Below are positions 1-8,757 of a stretch of 64,000 bases of DNA, piece after piece (within the stretch, counting starts at the first letter, position 1; every line of letters starts with the position of its first letter). The DNA is from UBA7957 sp965222695. GTDB lineage: Bacteria > Pseudomonadota > Gammaproteobacteria > Granulosicoccales > Granulosicoccaceae. The notes under the pieces were generated by a model. It was not told the origin of the DNA and did not search any database. It saw nothing but the letters and a program-made list of their open reading frames with translations. The position numbers and the translations under genes were made by a program. The stretch is taken from NCBI GenBank assembly GCA_965222695.1, contig OZ244967.1, positions 186,001-250,000 of the forward strand, given 5' to 3'.

Positions 1-1
1 A

Positions 2-772
2 AATGCCAGCCTGAATCCCTGTATTTTTGAATTTGTCTATTTTGCCCGGCCGGATTCGATTATAGACGATGTATCCGTGTATAAATCCCGCATGCGAATG
101 GGGGAGGCACTGGCACAGAAAATTCTCCGGGAGTTTTCCGATCACGATATAGATGTGGTTATACCCATACCCGATACAAGCCGAACCTCGGCGCTGGAAC
201 TCTCGTTTCGCCTCGGCGTAAGGTACCGTGAAGGATTTATGAAAAATCGCTATATCGGTCGTACCTTTATAATGCCCGGACAGAAAATGAGAAAAAAATC
301 CGTGCGGCAAAAACTCAATCCGATCGATCTTGAGTTTCGCGGTAAAAACGTTTTGCTGGTCGATGATTCAATCGTCCGCGGCACCACCTCCGAACAAATT
401 GTGCAGATGGCCAGAGAAGCTGGCGCAAAGAAGGTGTATATGGCGTCCGCGGCGCCACCCGTCAAATACGCCAATGTTTACGGCATAGATATGCCGGCCG
501 CGCATGAACTCATAGCGCATAACCGAACGATCGATGAGATCTGCAAGGAAATCGGCGCCGATTGGCTGGTTTACCAGGATTTGGAAGACTTGATTGAATC
601 GGTACACTTCGGTAATCCTTCAATACAAAACTTCGACACCAGCTGTTTTACAGGAGAGTATATTACCGGCGACGTTGACGTGCATTATCTGGATAAACTG
701 GAGAAATCCCGTTGTGACAGCGAGCAACAGAAAAATAAACCGGATTTGGTTGATGATGTCGGTGTGGTTTGA
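2..772 (+). CDS. purF: Amidophosphoribosyltransferase, C-terminal part (partial at window edge)
   Basis: This is the first enzyme of de novo purine synthesis. It transfers glutamine-derived ammonia to PRPP, giving 5-phosphoribosylamine. The reading frame is open from base 2, so the gene starts outside the window and the N-terminal glutaminase domain is missing. What remains is the phosphoribosyltransferase domain. The PRPP-binding loop VLLVDDSIVRGTTS is clear, and so is the family stretch with GMRMG-like and IPDTSR-like segments ahead of it. The C-terminal tail is polar and not conserved. The gene converges on the HD-GYP gene with 18 bases between the stop codons, and I see no strong terminator in that gap. 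Identification is by the PRPP loop and overall sequence pattern. Confidence 0.95.
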   Translation, partial: NASLNPCIFEFVYFARPDSIIDDVSVYKSRMRMGEALAQKILREFSDHDIDVVIPIPDTSRTSALELSFRLGVRYREGFMKNRYIGRTFIMPGQKMRKKSVRQKLNPIDLEFRGKNVLLVDDSIVRGTTSEQIVQMAREAGAKKVYMASAAPPVKYANVYGIDMPAAHELIAHNRTIDEICKEIGADWLVYQDLEDLIESVHFGNPSIQNFDTSCFTGEYITGDVDVHYLDKLEKSRCDSEQQKNKPDLVDDVGVV

Positions 773-790
773 GCGATCGGGGATTTTATC

Positions 791-2092
791 TTAACCGATT
801 CGCAATCCGGCCCGTTGAAAATCTTCTACCACGATCCCGTATTCTCCGTCCCTCAGAGTTGTTTTGATTTGATAGGGCTGGCCGTCAGCGTCGGCTTGTA
901 ATTTAGACAGATCAACGACTCGCTGGTGACTGGCGTCTTTGTTTTTGTCAAGCAAAATGATAACACGCGGTTTGAGCTTGTCATCGGTATTGGAGAGCAC
1001 AATACCAACCTCTCCGTTGGTCATTTCAACAATACTGCCAGGTGGAAAAATACCCACGCTGTCGATAAATTTGATGACCAACTCTTCGTCGAATTGCTTG
1101 CCTCTTTCCCCGTAGAGGATATGCAGAGCTTCCGAGGGAGAGCGAGCCTCCCGGTAAATCTGCTTTGTTGTGATGGTGTCGTAAGCTTCAGCGATGGACA
1201 CGATCTGGGCATAGAGCGGAATTTCGTCACTGCTTAATCCGCGGGGATATCCTTTACCGTCCGGCCGTTCGTGATGGCTGTAGGCGACATCAGCCGCACC
1301 TGAAAATACGCTTTGCGTGGAAACCAGGATATCGCGGCCGAATTTGGGATGCTTCCGCATCAGCGCCCATTCAACTTCATCCAGAGGTTCGGGTTTGTTG
1401 ATCAATTCGGTGGGTAAGCTGGTTTTGCCTACATCGTGTAACATGGCGCAGACGCCAACGTCTTCCAGCTCTTTGGCGGACATACCCATACCGCGGCCCA
1501 TCACGATGCTTAGCGCAGCAACGTTCAGGGAGTGTTGCGCGGTATGTTCGTCTTTTGCTCTTAATCTCGTCAACCAGATAGATGCATCCGGATTTCGCAG
1601 TATCGAGTCGACAGTATTGTTGACGGCCTGTTTTACCTTTCCCGCGTCAATCTGACCACCGAGGCGGATTTCCTCGAACATGCGTTGCACGGTTTGCTGA
1701 GCGAGGGAATGGACCTCTTTCGCGTCATCGTATTCATCTTCAACGAGTAAGGTGCTCTGGGTATTGGCGGGTGATGGGGCAGTGGGACTTTTACGCGTGC
1801 TTGAGGATGACAGGCTGAATTCGGTGTAATCGACGTAGACAAACGCACACTCGCGTTGCACGGCCAGTACGTCTTGCTGAGTTTTGATTTCCAATCCCTG
1901 GAACATAAATGAACTTTCCTCCCAGGGCTTATCGAGTTCCCGTACGTACATCCCAATACGCAATTGATCGACAGGGATTTTTTCCAATCGTCGATTTTGT
2001 TGCTGTGGGTGAGTCCGGCGTTTTGAGCTGTTCTGACGGCCTTTAGCTCGGGTTTTTGATTCCGACTCAGATTTAAAGATCTTAAAAAACAT
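791..2092 (-). CDS. HD-GYP domain c-di-GMP phosphodiesterase with N-terminal DUF3391
   Basis: This is a predicted cytoplasmic phosphodiesterase that would hydrolyse cyclic di-GMP. A basic, low-complexity leader of about 35 residues is followed by a DUF3391-type region (IPVDQLRIGMYV onward). The HD-GYP domain comes next, with the HD pair in MLHDVGKTSLP and the signature HHERPDGKGYP. Metal-ligand residues look intact, so activity is likely. The frame stays open to a TTG at 2137. I prefer the ATG at 2092, because upstream starts lack a ribosome-binding site, but neither start has a convincing one. The output would be opposite to that of the GGDEF half of the protein at 32.6 kb. The two genes are unlinked, so any functional pairing is inference. 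Confidence 0.9.
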   Translation of the reverse strand: MFFKIFKSESESKTRAKGRQNSSKRRTHPQQQNRRLEKIPVDQLRIGMYVRELDKPWEESSFMFQGLEIKTQQDVLAVQRECAFVYVDYTEFSLSSSSTRKSPTAPSPANTQSTLLVEDEYDDAKEVHSLAQQTVQRMFEEIRLGGQIDAGKVKQAVNNTVDSILRNPDASIWLTRLRAKDEHTAQHSLNVAALSIVMGRGMGMSAKELEDVGVCAMLHDVGKTSLPTELINKPEPLDEVEWALMRKHPKFGRDILVSTQSVFSGAADVAYSHHERPDGKGYPRGLSSDEIPLYAQIVSIAEAYDTITTKQIYREARSPSEALHILYGERGKQFDEELVIKFIDSVGIFPPGSIVEMTNGEVGIVLSNTDDKLKPRVIILLDKNKDASHQRVVDLSKLQADADGQPYQIKTTLRDGEYGIVVEDFQRAGLRIG

Positions 2093-2294
2093 ATAGTTAC
2101 ATATAAGTTTTGTTGCGGAATGTGAATATTGCTCCAAAAAAACTTACATTGGAGGCCATTTTCATCAAACCTGCGTCTTCACAATCATCGGCTGTCACCG
2201 GATTTACTTTATAAAGTTGATAACGGATTCACAAAGAATTCGGCTGACTAAGCAGTCGGAAATCGTTCTACAAATCCGCTTGTTAAGAGAGGTT

Positions 2295-3392
2295 TCAAGA
2301 ACGGTTTTCAGTGCCCTTTCCGGTGTCCAGGAGCAGTTCCGGTTCTCCCTTTTCCTGATAGCGCCAATATTGGGTACGAACCTCTGCATTTTGGTCTTTC
2401 TCCTCGGTTAAATCCTGCAAGAACCTTACCTGAAAGACAGGGCTCTGAATCTGAAAACCGGCAGGATCCGGATAGAGAAAAATCTCCAGGTTTTTGGCGT
2501 CGGGATAAGCGGAGTTGAGCAGCGTGAGTAATTTCTGATGTGGATTTGCAAGATTCAAGGACGTGTGATCGAGCCAATTAAGGGAATCCGCCAATATAAC
2601 CGGCGTATGATTACGGTCAATCAGTTCCAGCAGATGCTGTACGAGGGCATTGTTCATCGTCACGCAGCCCTCACTGCTCAACGGGGGGCGGCTCGATTGC
2701 CAGTGCGGTATTCCGTGCAGCCAGATCCCTGTTCCCTCGATTCCCCGGGATTGGTCAAGATGATTTGGGAAATCTAAAGTGAATGCGCCAAATCCATATA
2801 ATTCAGGGAGTTCTTTATCAAATTTAAAGTCATTTATACGATAAATACCGATAGGTGTTTTCAGATCTCCTTCTTCTTTTTTACCCGTACCCCCCTGACC
2901 GATCGATACATAGTGGTGTTCTCTGAGAATAAACTCCGAATCCTCATCCTGACGCTCAAATAAATACAAGCGTGATAAGGACAGATCGACCGCGATAATA
3001 TGCCGGGTTTGAGATGAAGGTTTCACGATATTGGCGGTTACGGCCTCGGACGGTATTTCAAACCCGGTATGCCTCAGACGAGTCTTCAGTTCAGTGAGAA
3101 TTTCCAGTAAACGGCGCGAATAGTTTTCCTCCGGAGCCAGGGAGACGGGTCTCATGGCCTGAAGGTTTTGGATATCACCGTAGATCAGTTGTATTGCCCG
3201 GGAGCCTGGGTACTTGGTTTTAAGGGGGGCAGCGATTTGCCTGGCCTTTTCAATATTCCCGTTTTCGATGAGCTGCAGAAGATTAATCAGATCGGATTCC
3301 ATTGCCCATGCATCCGAGTATGGATCCGCGTGTAAAGGGAGAGCGAGAAAGATCCATGAAAGCAGTAATACAATGAGAAATTTAACCCTCAC
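2295..3392 (-). CDS. L,D-transpeptidase (YkuD domain), exported
   Basis: This is a periplasmic enzyme of the ErfK/YbiS/YnhG type. These make 3-3 peptidoglycan cross-links or attach proteins to peptidoglycan. Residues 1-22 form a signal peptide (MRVKFLIVLLLSWIFLALPL, then HA). An all-alpha region follows. The YkuD fold begins near residue 131 with IIAVDLSLSRLYLFE. The catalytic motif is present: His226-Gly227 (WLHGIPH) and Ser240-x-Gly-Cys243 (SSEGCVTMN). About 100 residues after the catalytic site are not clearly conserved. The start is GTG, and its GTGA overlaps the stop of the upstream TPR gene, so the two are probably translationally coupled. Whether it cross-links peptidoglycan or anchors lipoprotein cannot be told from sequence. 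Confidence 0.9.
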   Translation of the reverse strand: MRVKFLIVLLLSWIFLALPLHADPYSDAWAMESDLINLLQLIENGNIEKARQIAAPLKTKYPGSRAIQLIYGDIQNLQAMRPVSLAPEENYSRRLLEILTELKTRLRHTGFEIPSEAVTANIVKPSSQTRHIIAVDLSLSRLYLFERQDEDSEFILREHHYVSIGQGGTGKKEEGDLKTPIGIYRINDFKFDKELPELYGFGAFTLDFPNHLDQSRGIEGTGIWLHGIPHWQSSRPPLSSEGCVTMNNALVQHLLELIDRNHTPVILADSLNWLDHTSLNLANPHQKLLTLLNSAYPDAKNLEIFLYPDPAGFQIQSPVFQVRFLQDLTEEKDQNAEVRTQYWRYQEKGEPELLLDTGKGTENRS

Positions 3393-4186
3393 GGCAAAAC
3401 CTGCTCATTCATGATGCGCCATCCTTGGTGCGTTTCCGCTACATTCAGGTCGTAAACCTGACCCGCCTGATCACGGATAATCACGTGCACACCTTTAACG
3501 GATGCATGCAGGAAGTAGTCAGGTAAAGAGGACTGGGTGTTCAAAGATACTTTTTCCCCGCTGTCGGGGTCAGCCGATTCTACCTTTTCCGGGAGACGAT
3601 TTTCCGCATAACAATTCCGGCAGCTTTCGTTTCCTGGTGCCCGGAATCGCCACCATCTTAGTAAGAGTGGATGTATCTGTCGTTTAATCGTTTGACGGTC
3701 CTTGTCGTTGCGCAGTTTCAGAGAGTCATCGAAGTTCCGGATCGACGAATCCTGCAGGGTAAATTCCGGCACCGCGGGCTCAGGGCTGTTTGACTGCAGA
3801 GCAGACCGATAAGCCCGAACTGCCCTGTATCTATAGATTCGACCAAGACTTCGATATGTTTGCTCCGCTCTTGGATCGAGTGCCAGGGACGCTTCGAAGT
3901 GCTCTATCGCTTCCTCCCATTGCTGATTCCGTGCCTTGAGAACGCCCAGATTATGCTGGAGGTGGGGGATGCCCGGACAGGAATCTGCGATTTTAGTCAG
4001 AGTCTCGATGGCCGTATCGCTTTCATTGTGTTGCGGTTCAGTGGCGATAAAAGTGTCGATACGGTCCAGGCAGACCTGGATCGAAGGCTGATCGGTGCCG
4101 GCGGAATGCGCAGTTGCAGCAATACCGAAAGCTAAAAGAATAACGGTATTTATCCAGCCGCTGATGATGATCGGATGACGCGACAT
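3389..4186 (-). CDS. Exported TPR-repeat protein with a CxxC motif (function unknown)
   Basis: I do not recognise a named family. The protein (265 residues from the chosen ATG) opens with a hydrophobic segment, INTVILLAFGIAATAHSAG, that fits a signal peptide. Next is a helical region with at least one clear tetratricopeptide pair (LQHNLGVLKARNQQWEEAIE, then FEASLALDP). The C-terminal half contains CRNCYAENRLPE and a final domain ending in a beta-rich segment (VHVIIRDQAGQVYDLNVAE). The frame is open 27 codons further upstream to 4267, but the ATG at 4186 places the hydrophobic stretch at the N terminus. It overlaps the L,D-transpeptidase start by four bases and lies downstream of a parvulin gene, suggesting a periplasmic envelope role. 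A substrate-adaptor role for the transpeptidase is inference only. Confidence 0.6.
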   Translation of the reverse strand: MSRHPIIISGWINTVILLAFGIAATAHSAGTDQPSIQVCLDRIDTFIATEPQHNESDTAIETLTKIADSCPGIPHLQHNLGVLKARNQQWEEAIEHFEASLALDPRAEQTYRSLGRIYRYRAVRAYRSALQSNSPEPAVPEFTLQDSSIRNFDDSLKLRNDKDRQTIKRQIHPLLLRWWRFRAPGNESCRNCYAENRLPEKVESADPDSGEKVSLNTQSSLPDYFLHASVKGVHVIIRDQAGQVYDLNVAETHQGWRIMNEQVLP

Positions 4187-4293
4187 TGCTGAAAGACAAC
4201 AAACGGAGTGATGATTTTCTCCACCTCGTGCCGGACGTGAAGTGTATTTAGCGACAACAGCCGGCACGGGGAGTGGGAGTTGGAATTTCCGCT

Positions 4294-5109
4294 CTAATTT
4301 GCCGACTCTTTGATTTCAATCTTGGCCGCCTTACGCAGCTCATCGATTTTGGCCGAGAGTTTTGTCTGTGTCAAAATGCCTTGTATTTCGCCGCGAACTT
4401 GTTCGAGCTTGGGCGCCTCGGATTCCCGGGTTTCATCCAGTTTGATAACATGATAACCAAACTGGGTTTTCACCGGTTCTTTTGAGACATCACCGGGTTT
4501 CATCGCAGCAACGGCATCGGAAAACTCCGCTACCATGGATTTGGCATTAAACCATCCGAGGTCACCGCCATTGGGTCCGCTGGGCCCGGTGGATTTGGCT
4601 TTTGCGACCTCCGCAAAATCCGCGCCTCCGGCAACCTCTTCAATCACCCCTTTTGCCGTTTCTTCGTCTTTCAACAGAATATGGCTGGCCTTGAATTCTT
4701 TTAAGTCAAGCTTGGCTATCTGTTGCTTATATTCATTTTCGATTTCTTCTTCCGTAATCTCCACCTCCTTACTCAGCGCCGTGATCGCAGCATTGGCCAA
4801 TACCCTGGTGTTGAGAAGGTCTAACTGAGCCATGACTTCTTCATCCTTTTCCAGCCCGCGCTTCAGGGCCTCCTGCTTCATTAACTCAAGATTGACCAGC
4901 TCATCCGTAATACGCGCATTGTCAGCGGGTTGTCCTCTGGCCAGCATTTGTTTTGAAACGCTTGTTCGGTCGGCAATGGTGATGGGTTCACCGTTTACAG
5001 TTGCAATGATATCGGCATCATTGACTTTTTCCTCTGCCTGGCTTGCGGTCGCGATAAGGGAAATCGCTGCGATCAGGCTGGCGTAGATTCGTCTTTTATA
5101 GCTCATCAT
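4294..5109 (-). CDS. Periplasmic parvulin-type peptidyl-prolyl cis-trans isomerase
   Basis: This is a PpiC/SurA-family foldase of 271 residues. A signal peptide (SLIAAISLIATASQA) precedes a SurA-N-like helical domain. The rotamase domain starts near residue 140 (FKASHILLKDEETAKGVIEE) and contains the family block GPSGPNGGDLGWF and the closing FGYHVIKLDE. A C-terminal helix returns to the chaperone domain. The first of two adjacent ATGs is supported by AAGGA seven bases upstream. It probably assists folding of exported or outer-membrane proteins. It is the first gene of a minus-strand run with the TPR protein and the L,D-transpeptidase. It is distinct from the membrane-anchored PpiD at 28.6 kb. 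Confidence 0.92.
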   Translation of the reverse strand: MMSYKRRIYASLIAAISLIATASQAEEKVNDADIIATVNGEPITIADRTSVSKQMLARGQPADNARITDELVNLELMKQEALKRGLEKDEEVMAQLDLLNTRVLANAAITALSKEVEITEEEIENEYKQQIAKLDLKEFKASHILLKDEETAKGVIEEVAGGADFAEVAKAKSTGPSGPNGGDLGWFNAKSMVAEFSDAVAAMKPGDVSKEPVKTQFGYHVIKLDETRESEAPKLEQVRGEIQGILTQTKLSAKIDELRKAAKIEIKESAN

Positions 5110-5141
5110 GTGTTATTCCTTTGGGTAAAAATATAGTGTCG

Positions 5142-5444
5142 CTAGGAAGGTAGTACCTGTTTAAACGGTTTAACCGTGATATGTCTGTAAACACCGCTCT
5201 TGATATAAGGGTCCTCATCCGCCCAGGCCTGTGCTTGTTCCAGCGACTCAAATTCAGCGACAATCAGACTGCCGGTGAATCCAGCCTCACCGGGATCATT
5301 GCTGTCTATCGCCGGTAAAGGTCCGGCAAGAATCATGCGGCCCTCACTCAATAGCTGTTCCAAACGGGCGAGATGATCCGCTCTGGCGGCGAGTCTTTTT
5401 GGCAGGCTGTTTTCAATGTCTTGACCGATAATGACATATAACAC
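5142..5444 (-). CDS. yciI: YciI family protein
   Basis: This is a 100-residue cytoplasmic protein of the YciI/YCII family (ferredoxin-like fold, often dimeric, enzymatic role unsettled). The conserved His and Asp positions are visible: the His in RADHLARLEQLLSEG and the Asp in the DPYIKSGVY segment. The protein ends with the typical ITVKPFKQVL strand. It lies just downstream of the septation protein gene yciB, matching the yciB-yciI adjacency known from enterobacteria. Function is not predictable from sequence alone. Confidence 0.88.
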   Translation of the reverse strand: MLYVIIGQDIENSLPKRLAARADHLARLEQLLSEGRMILAGPLPAIDSNDPGEAGFTGSLIVAEFESLEQAQAWADEDPYIKSGVYRHITVKPFKQVLPS

Positions 5445-5480
5445 GGTGATTCCTCATTCTCATTCGTACGGTATGGTTTT

Positions 5481-6167
5481 TCATATATCCGCTGATTCAT
5501 TATTGTTAACAGAGTCTTCCGGTTGCAAAAACCGGTACAGATAGAAGCCCTGGATAATAACAAATACCAACGTCAGCCCCAGCATGCCAAAGAGCTTAAA
5601 CTGGACCCACAAATTTTCCTTGGCTTTGGCGCGTTCGCACAAGCGCTGTTGATTGCCTGAAAAATCGCTTTCGCAATTCAAATCGGATATTTTTTGCGAT
5701 TCCGTATGTGGTGCTGACTCAATTAGGGCATTCTCGGCGGATTGAAAATTCTGCACGAAAAGAACGTTCACGGCACCGGCCAGCAGAAAAAAACTGATCC
5801 ACAATACATTGAGTCGCCTCCAAACATATTGTGGAAGCTCAAGCTGTGATCCGAGCATACGGTGTATGAGCGGTTTCCCGCCTAATAAGCTGGTTGCCAG
5901 AAAGACAGCGGCGAATAACCAGTTGACCAAGGTGGGTTTCCACATGATGAATGCCTTGTCCCGCAAAATCAGTGTCAGCCCGCCAAGCACGATGATTAAC
6001 GCAAGAGAAACCAAATGCATGGTTTCAAACCGCCGGTGTTTAAACCAGTAGTGGGCGACCTGAGCCACAGCGGCAGCGATCGCGACAATGGTAGCGGTAT
6101 AAATACCGGCCAGTTTATAACTGATGAAAAAGAGAATGATCGGGAAAAAATCGTATAGCAGTTTCAT
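5481..6167 (-). CDS. yciB: Inner-membrane septation protein A, with an inserted loop
   Basis: YciB/IspZ is a small polytopic inner-membrane protein linked to cell-envelope synthesis and division. The start MKLLYDFFPIILFF is the usual family start, so I use the ATG at 6167, not the upstream one at 6221. Five hydrophobic segments are visible, ending in VQFKLFGMLGLTLVFVIIQG, which is highly typical. The protein has 228 residues, against about 180 in Escherichia coli. The excess is mainly a hydrophilic insertion at residues 142-183, between the penultimate and last membrane segments. It contains two cysteines, Cys165 and Cys177. The gene is followed by yciI with 36 bases between. Confidence 0.92.
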   Translation of the reverse strand: MKLLYDFFPIILFFISYKLAGIYTATIVAIAAAVAQVAHYWFKHRRFETMHLVSLALIIVLGGLTLILRDKAFIMWKPTLVNWLFAAVFLATSLLGGKPLIHRMLGSQLELPQYVWRRLNVLWISFFLLAGAVNVLFVQNFQSAENALIESAPHTESQKISDLNCESDFSGNQQRLCERAKAKENLWVQFKLFGMLGLTLVFVIIQGFYLYRFLQPEDSVNNNESADI

Positions 6168-6393
6168 TGTGCGTGAATCAAGGAGCTCTGAGTAAAACAG
6201 TTTAACAGGATGTGAACGCAATCATCCGGCCAGCTTTGGCCTATGGGCAAACGGTAATTTCGATTGGTTCCGTACCTTGGGTGGAAGTCCAGTGTGAAAT
6301 TTCAGGAAAAACTTGTCAATAAGCCGTTTTAGGGTGTGTGTTTATTGAAAAAATACAGGCAAAATACGCGCTTTTGCTTGAACTGAAACTGAT

Positions 6394-7014
6394 ATGGCCC
6401 ACGTCCTGGATATTCATCCGGTCAATCCACAGCCACGCTTGGTACGGCGTGCCGTGGATATTATTAATCAAGGGGGAGTCATTGCGTACCCGACGGATTC
6501 GAGTTATGCCTTGGGCTGCCATATCGGAAACAAGAATGCAATGGAACGCATCCGGCGGATTCGAAAACTGGATAACAAGCATAACTTTACTCTGGTTTGC
6601 AGAGACCTGGCTGATATTGCAACCTATTCACGTGTGGATAATTCGACGTACCGTTTACTTAAATCCCTGACACCGGGACCTTATACGTTTCTGCTTAAAG
6701 CAACCAATGAAGTACCAAGGCGCCTTCAAAATCCCAAGCGGAAAACCATCGGTATCCGGGTACCGGACAATACGATCGCACAGGCATTGCTGGAAACGCT
6801 GGGTCAGCCCTTAATGAGCAGCACCTTGATTATGCCAGGCGAGCAGATGCCCTTAAACGACGCCGATGAGATTATCGACCATCTTGATAAGCTAGTAGAC
6901 CTTGTTATTGACGGAGGACCCTGTCCGGCAGCACCTACGACAGTCGTCTCCATTACCAAGGATGGTGTCGAAATAATTCGTCACGGTGCGGGCGACAGCG
7001 GATTTATGCAATAG
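6394..7014 (+). CDS. yciO: Sua5/YciO/YrdC family protein (YciO type)
   Basis: This 206-residue protein has the YrdC fold. It opens with the substrate-binding segment GGVIAYPTDSSYALGC, followed by KRKTIGIRVPDN and the late PLMSSTL block. Family members bind threonine, ATP and bicarbonate. TsaC/Sua5 make threonylcarbamoyl-AMP for the t6A modification at tRNA position 37. YciO is a paralogue whose contribution is less certain. The position immediately before scpA, 35 bases apart, is the classic YciO arrangement in gammaproteobacteria. That is why I favour YciO over TsaC. It is transcribed with scpAB. Confidence 0.9.
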   Translation: MAHVLDIHPVNPQPRLVRRAVDIINQGGVIAYPTDSSYALGCHIGNKNAMERIRRIRKLDNKHNFTLVCRDLADIATYSRVDNSTYRLLKSLTPGPYTFLLKATNEVPRRLQNPKRKTIGIRVPDNTIAQALLETLGQPLMSSTLIMPGEQMPLNDADEIIDHLDKLVDLVIDGGPCPAAPTTVVSITKDGVEIIRHGAGDSGFMQ

Positions 7015-7049
7015 AGGAATCATGCTATAATACCGCAACCCGCAAAGGT

Positions 7050-7958
7050 ATGAGTATGCAATCCGAACCGCAAGCCGAGGAGCAAGCAGGCACGCCCGAA
7101 CAGCAGGAAATGCCTTTTGCAATTGTTGAAGGTGAACCTCTCACCATCCTTCCCAAGGATCTCTATATTCCCCCCGATGCATTGGAAGTTATCCTCGAAG
7201 CTTTTGAAGGGCCTCTGGATTTATTGCTCTATCTGATCAAACGCCAGAATCTGGATATTCTTGATATTCCGATCTCGGAGATTACCCGCCAGTATATGGG
7301 CTATATTGCAATGATGGAGACGCTGCGATTGGAACTGGCCGCGGAATATTTGGTCATGGCGGCAATGCTGGCGGAAATCAAGTCGCGTATGCTGTTGCCG
7401 CGGATAGAAGATGAAGAATGCGAGGAGGATGATCCTCGGGCGGAATTGATCAGGCGCTTACAGGAATACGAACGGTTTAAACAGGCCGCGGAAGATCTTG
7501 ATGCCATGCCTCGCATGGGACGGGATATTCATCCCACCAGTGCCGAACCTCCGGAAATGAATCGAGATAAGCCCGAACCGGAAGTATCTTTGCAGGAGTT
7601 GCTCTTAGCTTTCAAAGATGTCGTCATCCGCACCGAGATGTACAAACACCACAATATTGATCGCGAGGTGCTCTCGGTACGCGAACGCATGTCCAATATA
7701 CTGCAAGTGATCAGAATCGGTGATTTTTGCGAGTTCTCCACGCTTTTCAATCCGGAGGAAGGCAAACACGGAGTGGTAGTGACCTTTCTGGCCACACTGG
7801 AACTTTGTAAAGAATCACTGATCGATCTCGTGCAATCGGAACCCTTCGCGCCGATCTATCTCAAAAGCCGCGCGGAGCAGCACCAAAATGATGTACTAGA
7901 ATCCTATACAGAAGGCGGCCAAATCGAAACTACGGAAAATCCACCCGATGGCGATTGA
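7050..7958 (+). CDS. scpA: Segregation and condensation protein A
   Basis: ScpA is the kleisin subunit that bridges the heads of a prokaryotic SMC dimer, acting with ScpB in chromosome organisation. The N-terminal SMC-binding region is clear: FEGPLDLLLYLIKRQNLDIL, then IPISEITRQY. A helical section follows with AAEYLVMAAMLAEIKSRML. The C-terminal winged helix includes FSTLFNPEEGKHGVVVTFLA. An acidic 40-residue N-terminal extension precedes the conserved domain. The stop overlaps the scpB start by 11 bases. No smc gene is in this window. Confidence 0.95.
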   Translation: MSMQSEPQAEEQAGTPEQQEMPFAIVEGEPLTILPKDLYIPPDALEVILEAFEGPLDLLLYLIKRQNLDILDIPISEITRQYMGYIAMMETLRLELAAEYLVMAAMLAEIKSRMLLPRIEDEECEEDDPRAELIRRLQEYERFKQAAEDLDAMPRMGRDIHPTSAEPPEMNRDKPEPEVSLQELLLAFKDVVIRTEMYKHHNIDREVLSVRERMSNILQVIRIGDFCEFSTLFNPEEGKHGVVVTFLATLELCKESLIDLVQSEPFAPIYLKSRAEQHQNDVLESYTEGGQIETTENPPDGD

Positions 7959-8694
7959 TCAAAAACTTCTGAAGAACATCATCGAAGCAGCCCTGCTGGT
8001 TGCGGGAAAACCCCAATCAATGGCGCGGCTGGAGGCCTTGTTCGACGGAGAAATCGAAGTGCCGGATAAAAAACAGATCCGGCTTGCTATTGAAGGTTTG
8101 AAGGAAGACTTCGACGGCAGGGGCATAGAGCTAAAGGAAGTTGCCAGCGGATTCCGGATTCAGGCGAGACAGGACCTTGAGCCCTGGATATCCCGCATGT
8201 TTCAGGAAAAGGCGCCCCGTTACTCCAGAGCGTTGCTGGAAACCCTTGCATTGATTGCTTATCGCCAACCCATTACTCGCTCGGAAATCGAGCAGGTTCG
8301 TGGTGTGAGCGTCAGTACCTATATCATGAAGACCTTGCTGGAAAGGGAGTGGGTACGGGTTGTGGGGCATCGGGAAGTACCGGGCCGGCCTGCAATGTAC
8401 GCAACGACTCGCGAGTTTTTGGATTACTTCAATATCAAGAGTATTGAAGAGTTGCCCACGCTGTCGGAGATAAAAGACCTGGATCAAGTGCGCGACAGCC
8501 TCGCCCTGCCGCAAATGGATGAGAAACAGGCACCTGGCGATTCAGTGGAAAACCCTGTCATGGAACAAATCGAAGTGGAGTTGCTTGACGAGCAGGGTGA
8601 AGACATATTGAATTCTCCACCATTAAGCGAAATTGCCTTGGCGGAATTCTCAGAGGAAGAAAGCAATGCGATTGTTGGTGAGTCTGTCCACTAG
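7948..8694 (+). CDS. scpB: Segregation and condensation protein B
   Basis: ScpB is the kite subunit that dimerises and binds the middle of ScpA. Two winged-helix domains cover about residues 1-170. The diagnostic stretch ALLETLALIAYRQPITRSEI is followed by VSTYIMKTLLEREWV and RPAMYATTREFLDYF. The C-terminal 70 residues are acidic and low in conservation, as is usual. It starts inside the end of scpA (11-base overlap), which indicates translational coupling. The next gene is on the opposite strand and converges on it. Confidence 0.95.
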   Translation: MAIDQKLLKNIIEAALLVAGKPQSMARLEALFDGEIEVPDKKQIRLAIEGLKEDFDGRGIELKEVASGFRIQARQDLEPWISRMFQEKAPRYSRALLETLALIAYRQPITRSEIEQVRGVSVSTYIMKTLLEREWVRVVGHREVPGRPAMYATTREFLDYFNIKSIEELPTLSEIKDLDQVRDSLALPQMDEKQAPGDSVENPVMEQIEVELLDEQGEDILNSPPLSEIALAEFSEEESNAIVGESVH

Positions 8695-8757
8695 CGCCGC
8701 GTTAAAACAGCTCAGGCTTAATGGGTTAGAAATAACAGGGCCACTGGAAAAAGTTTC

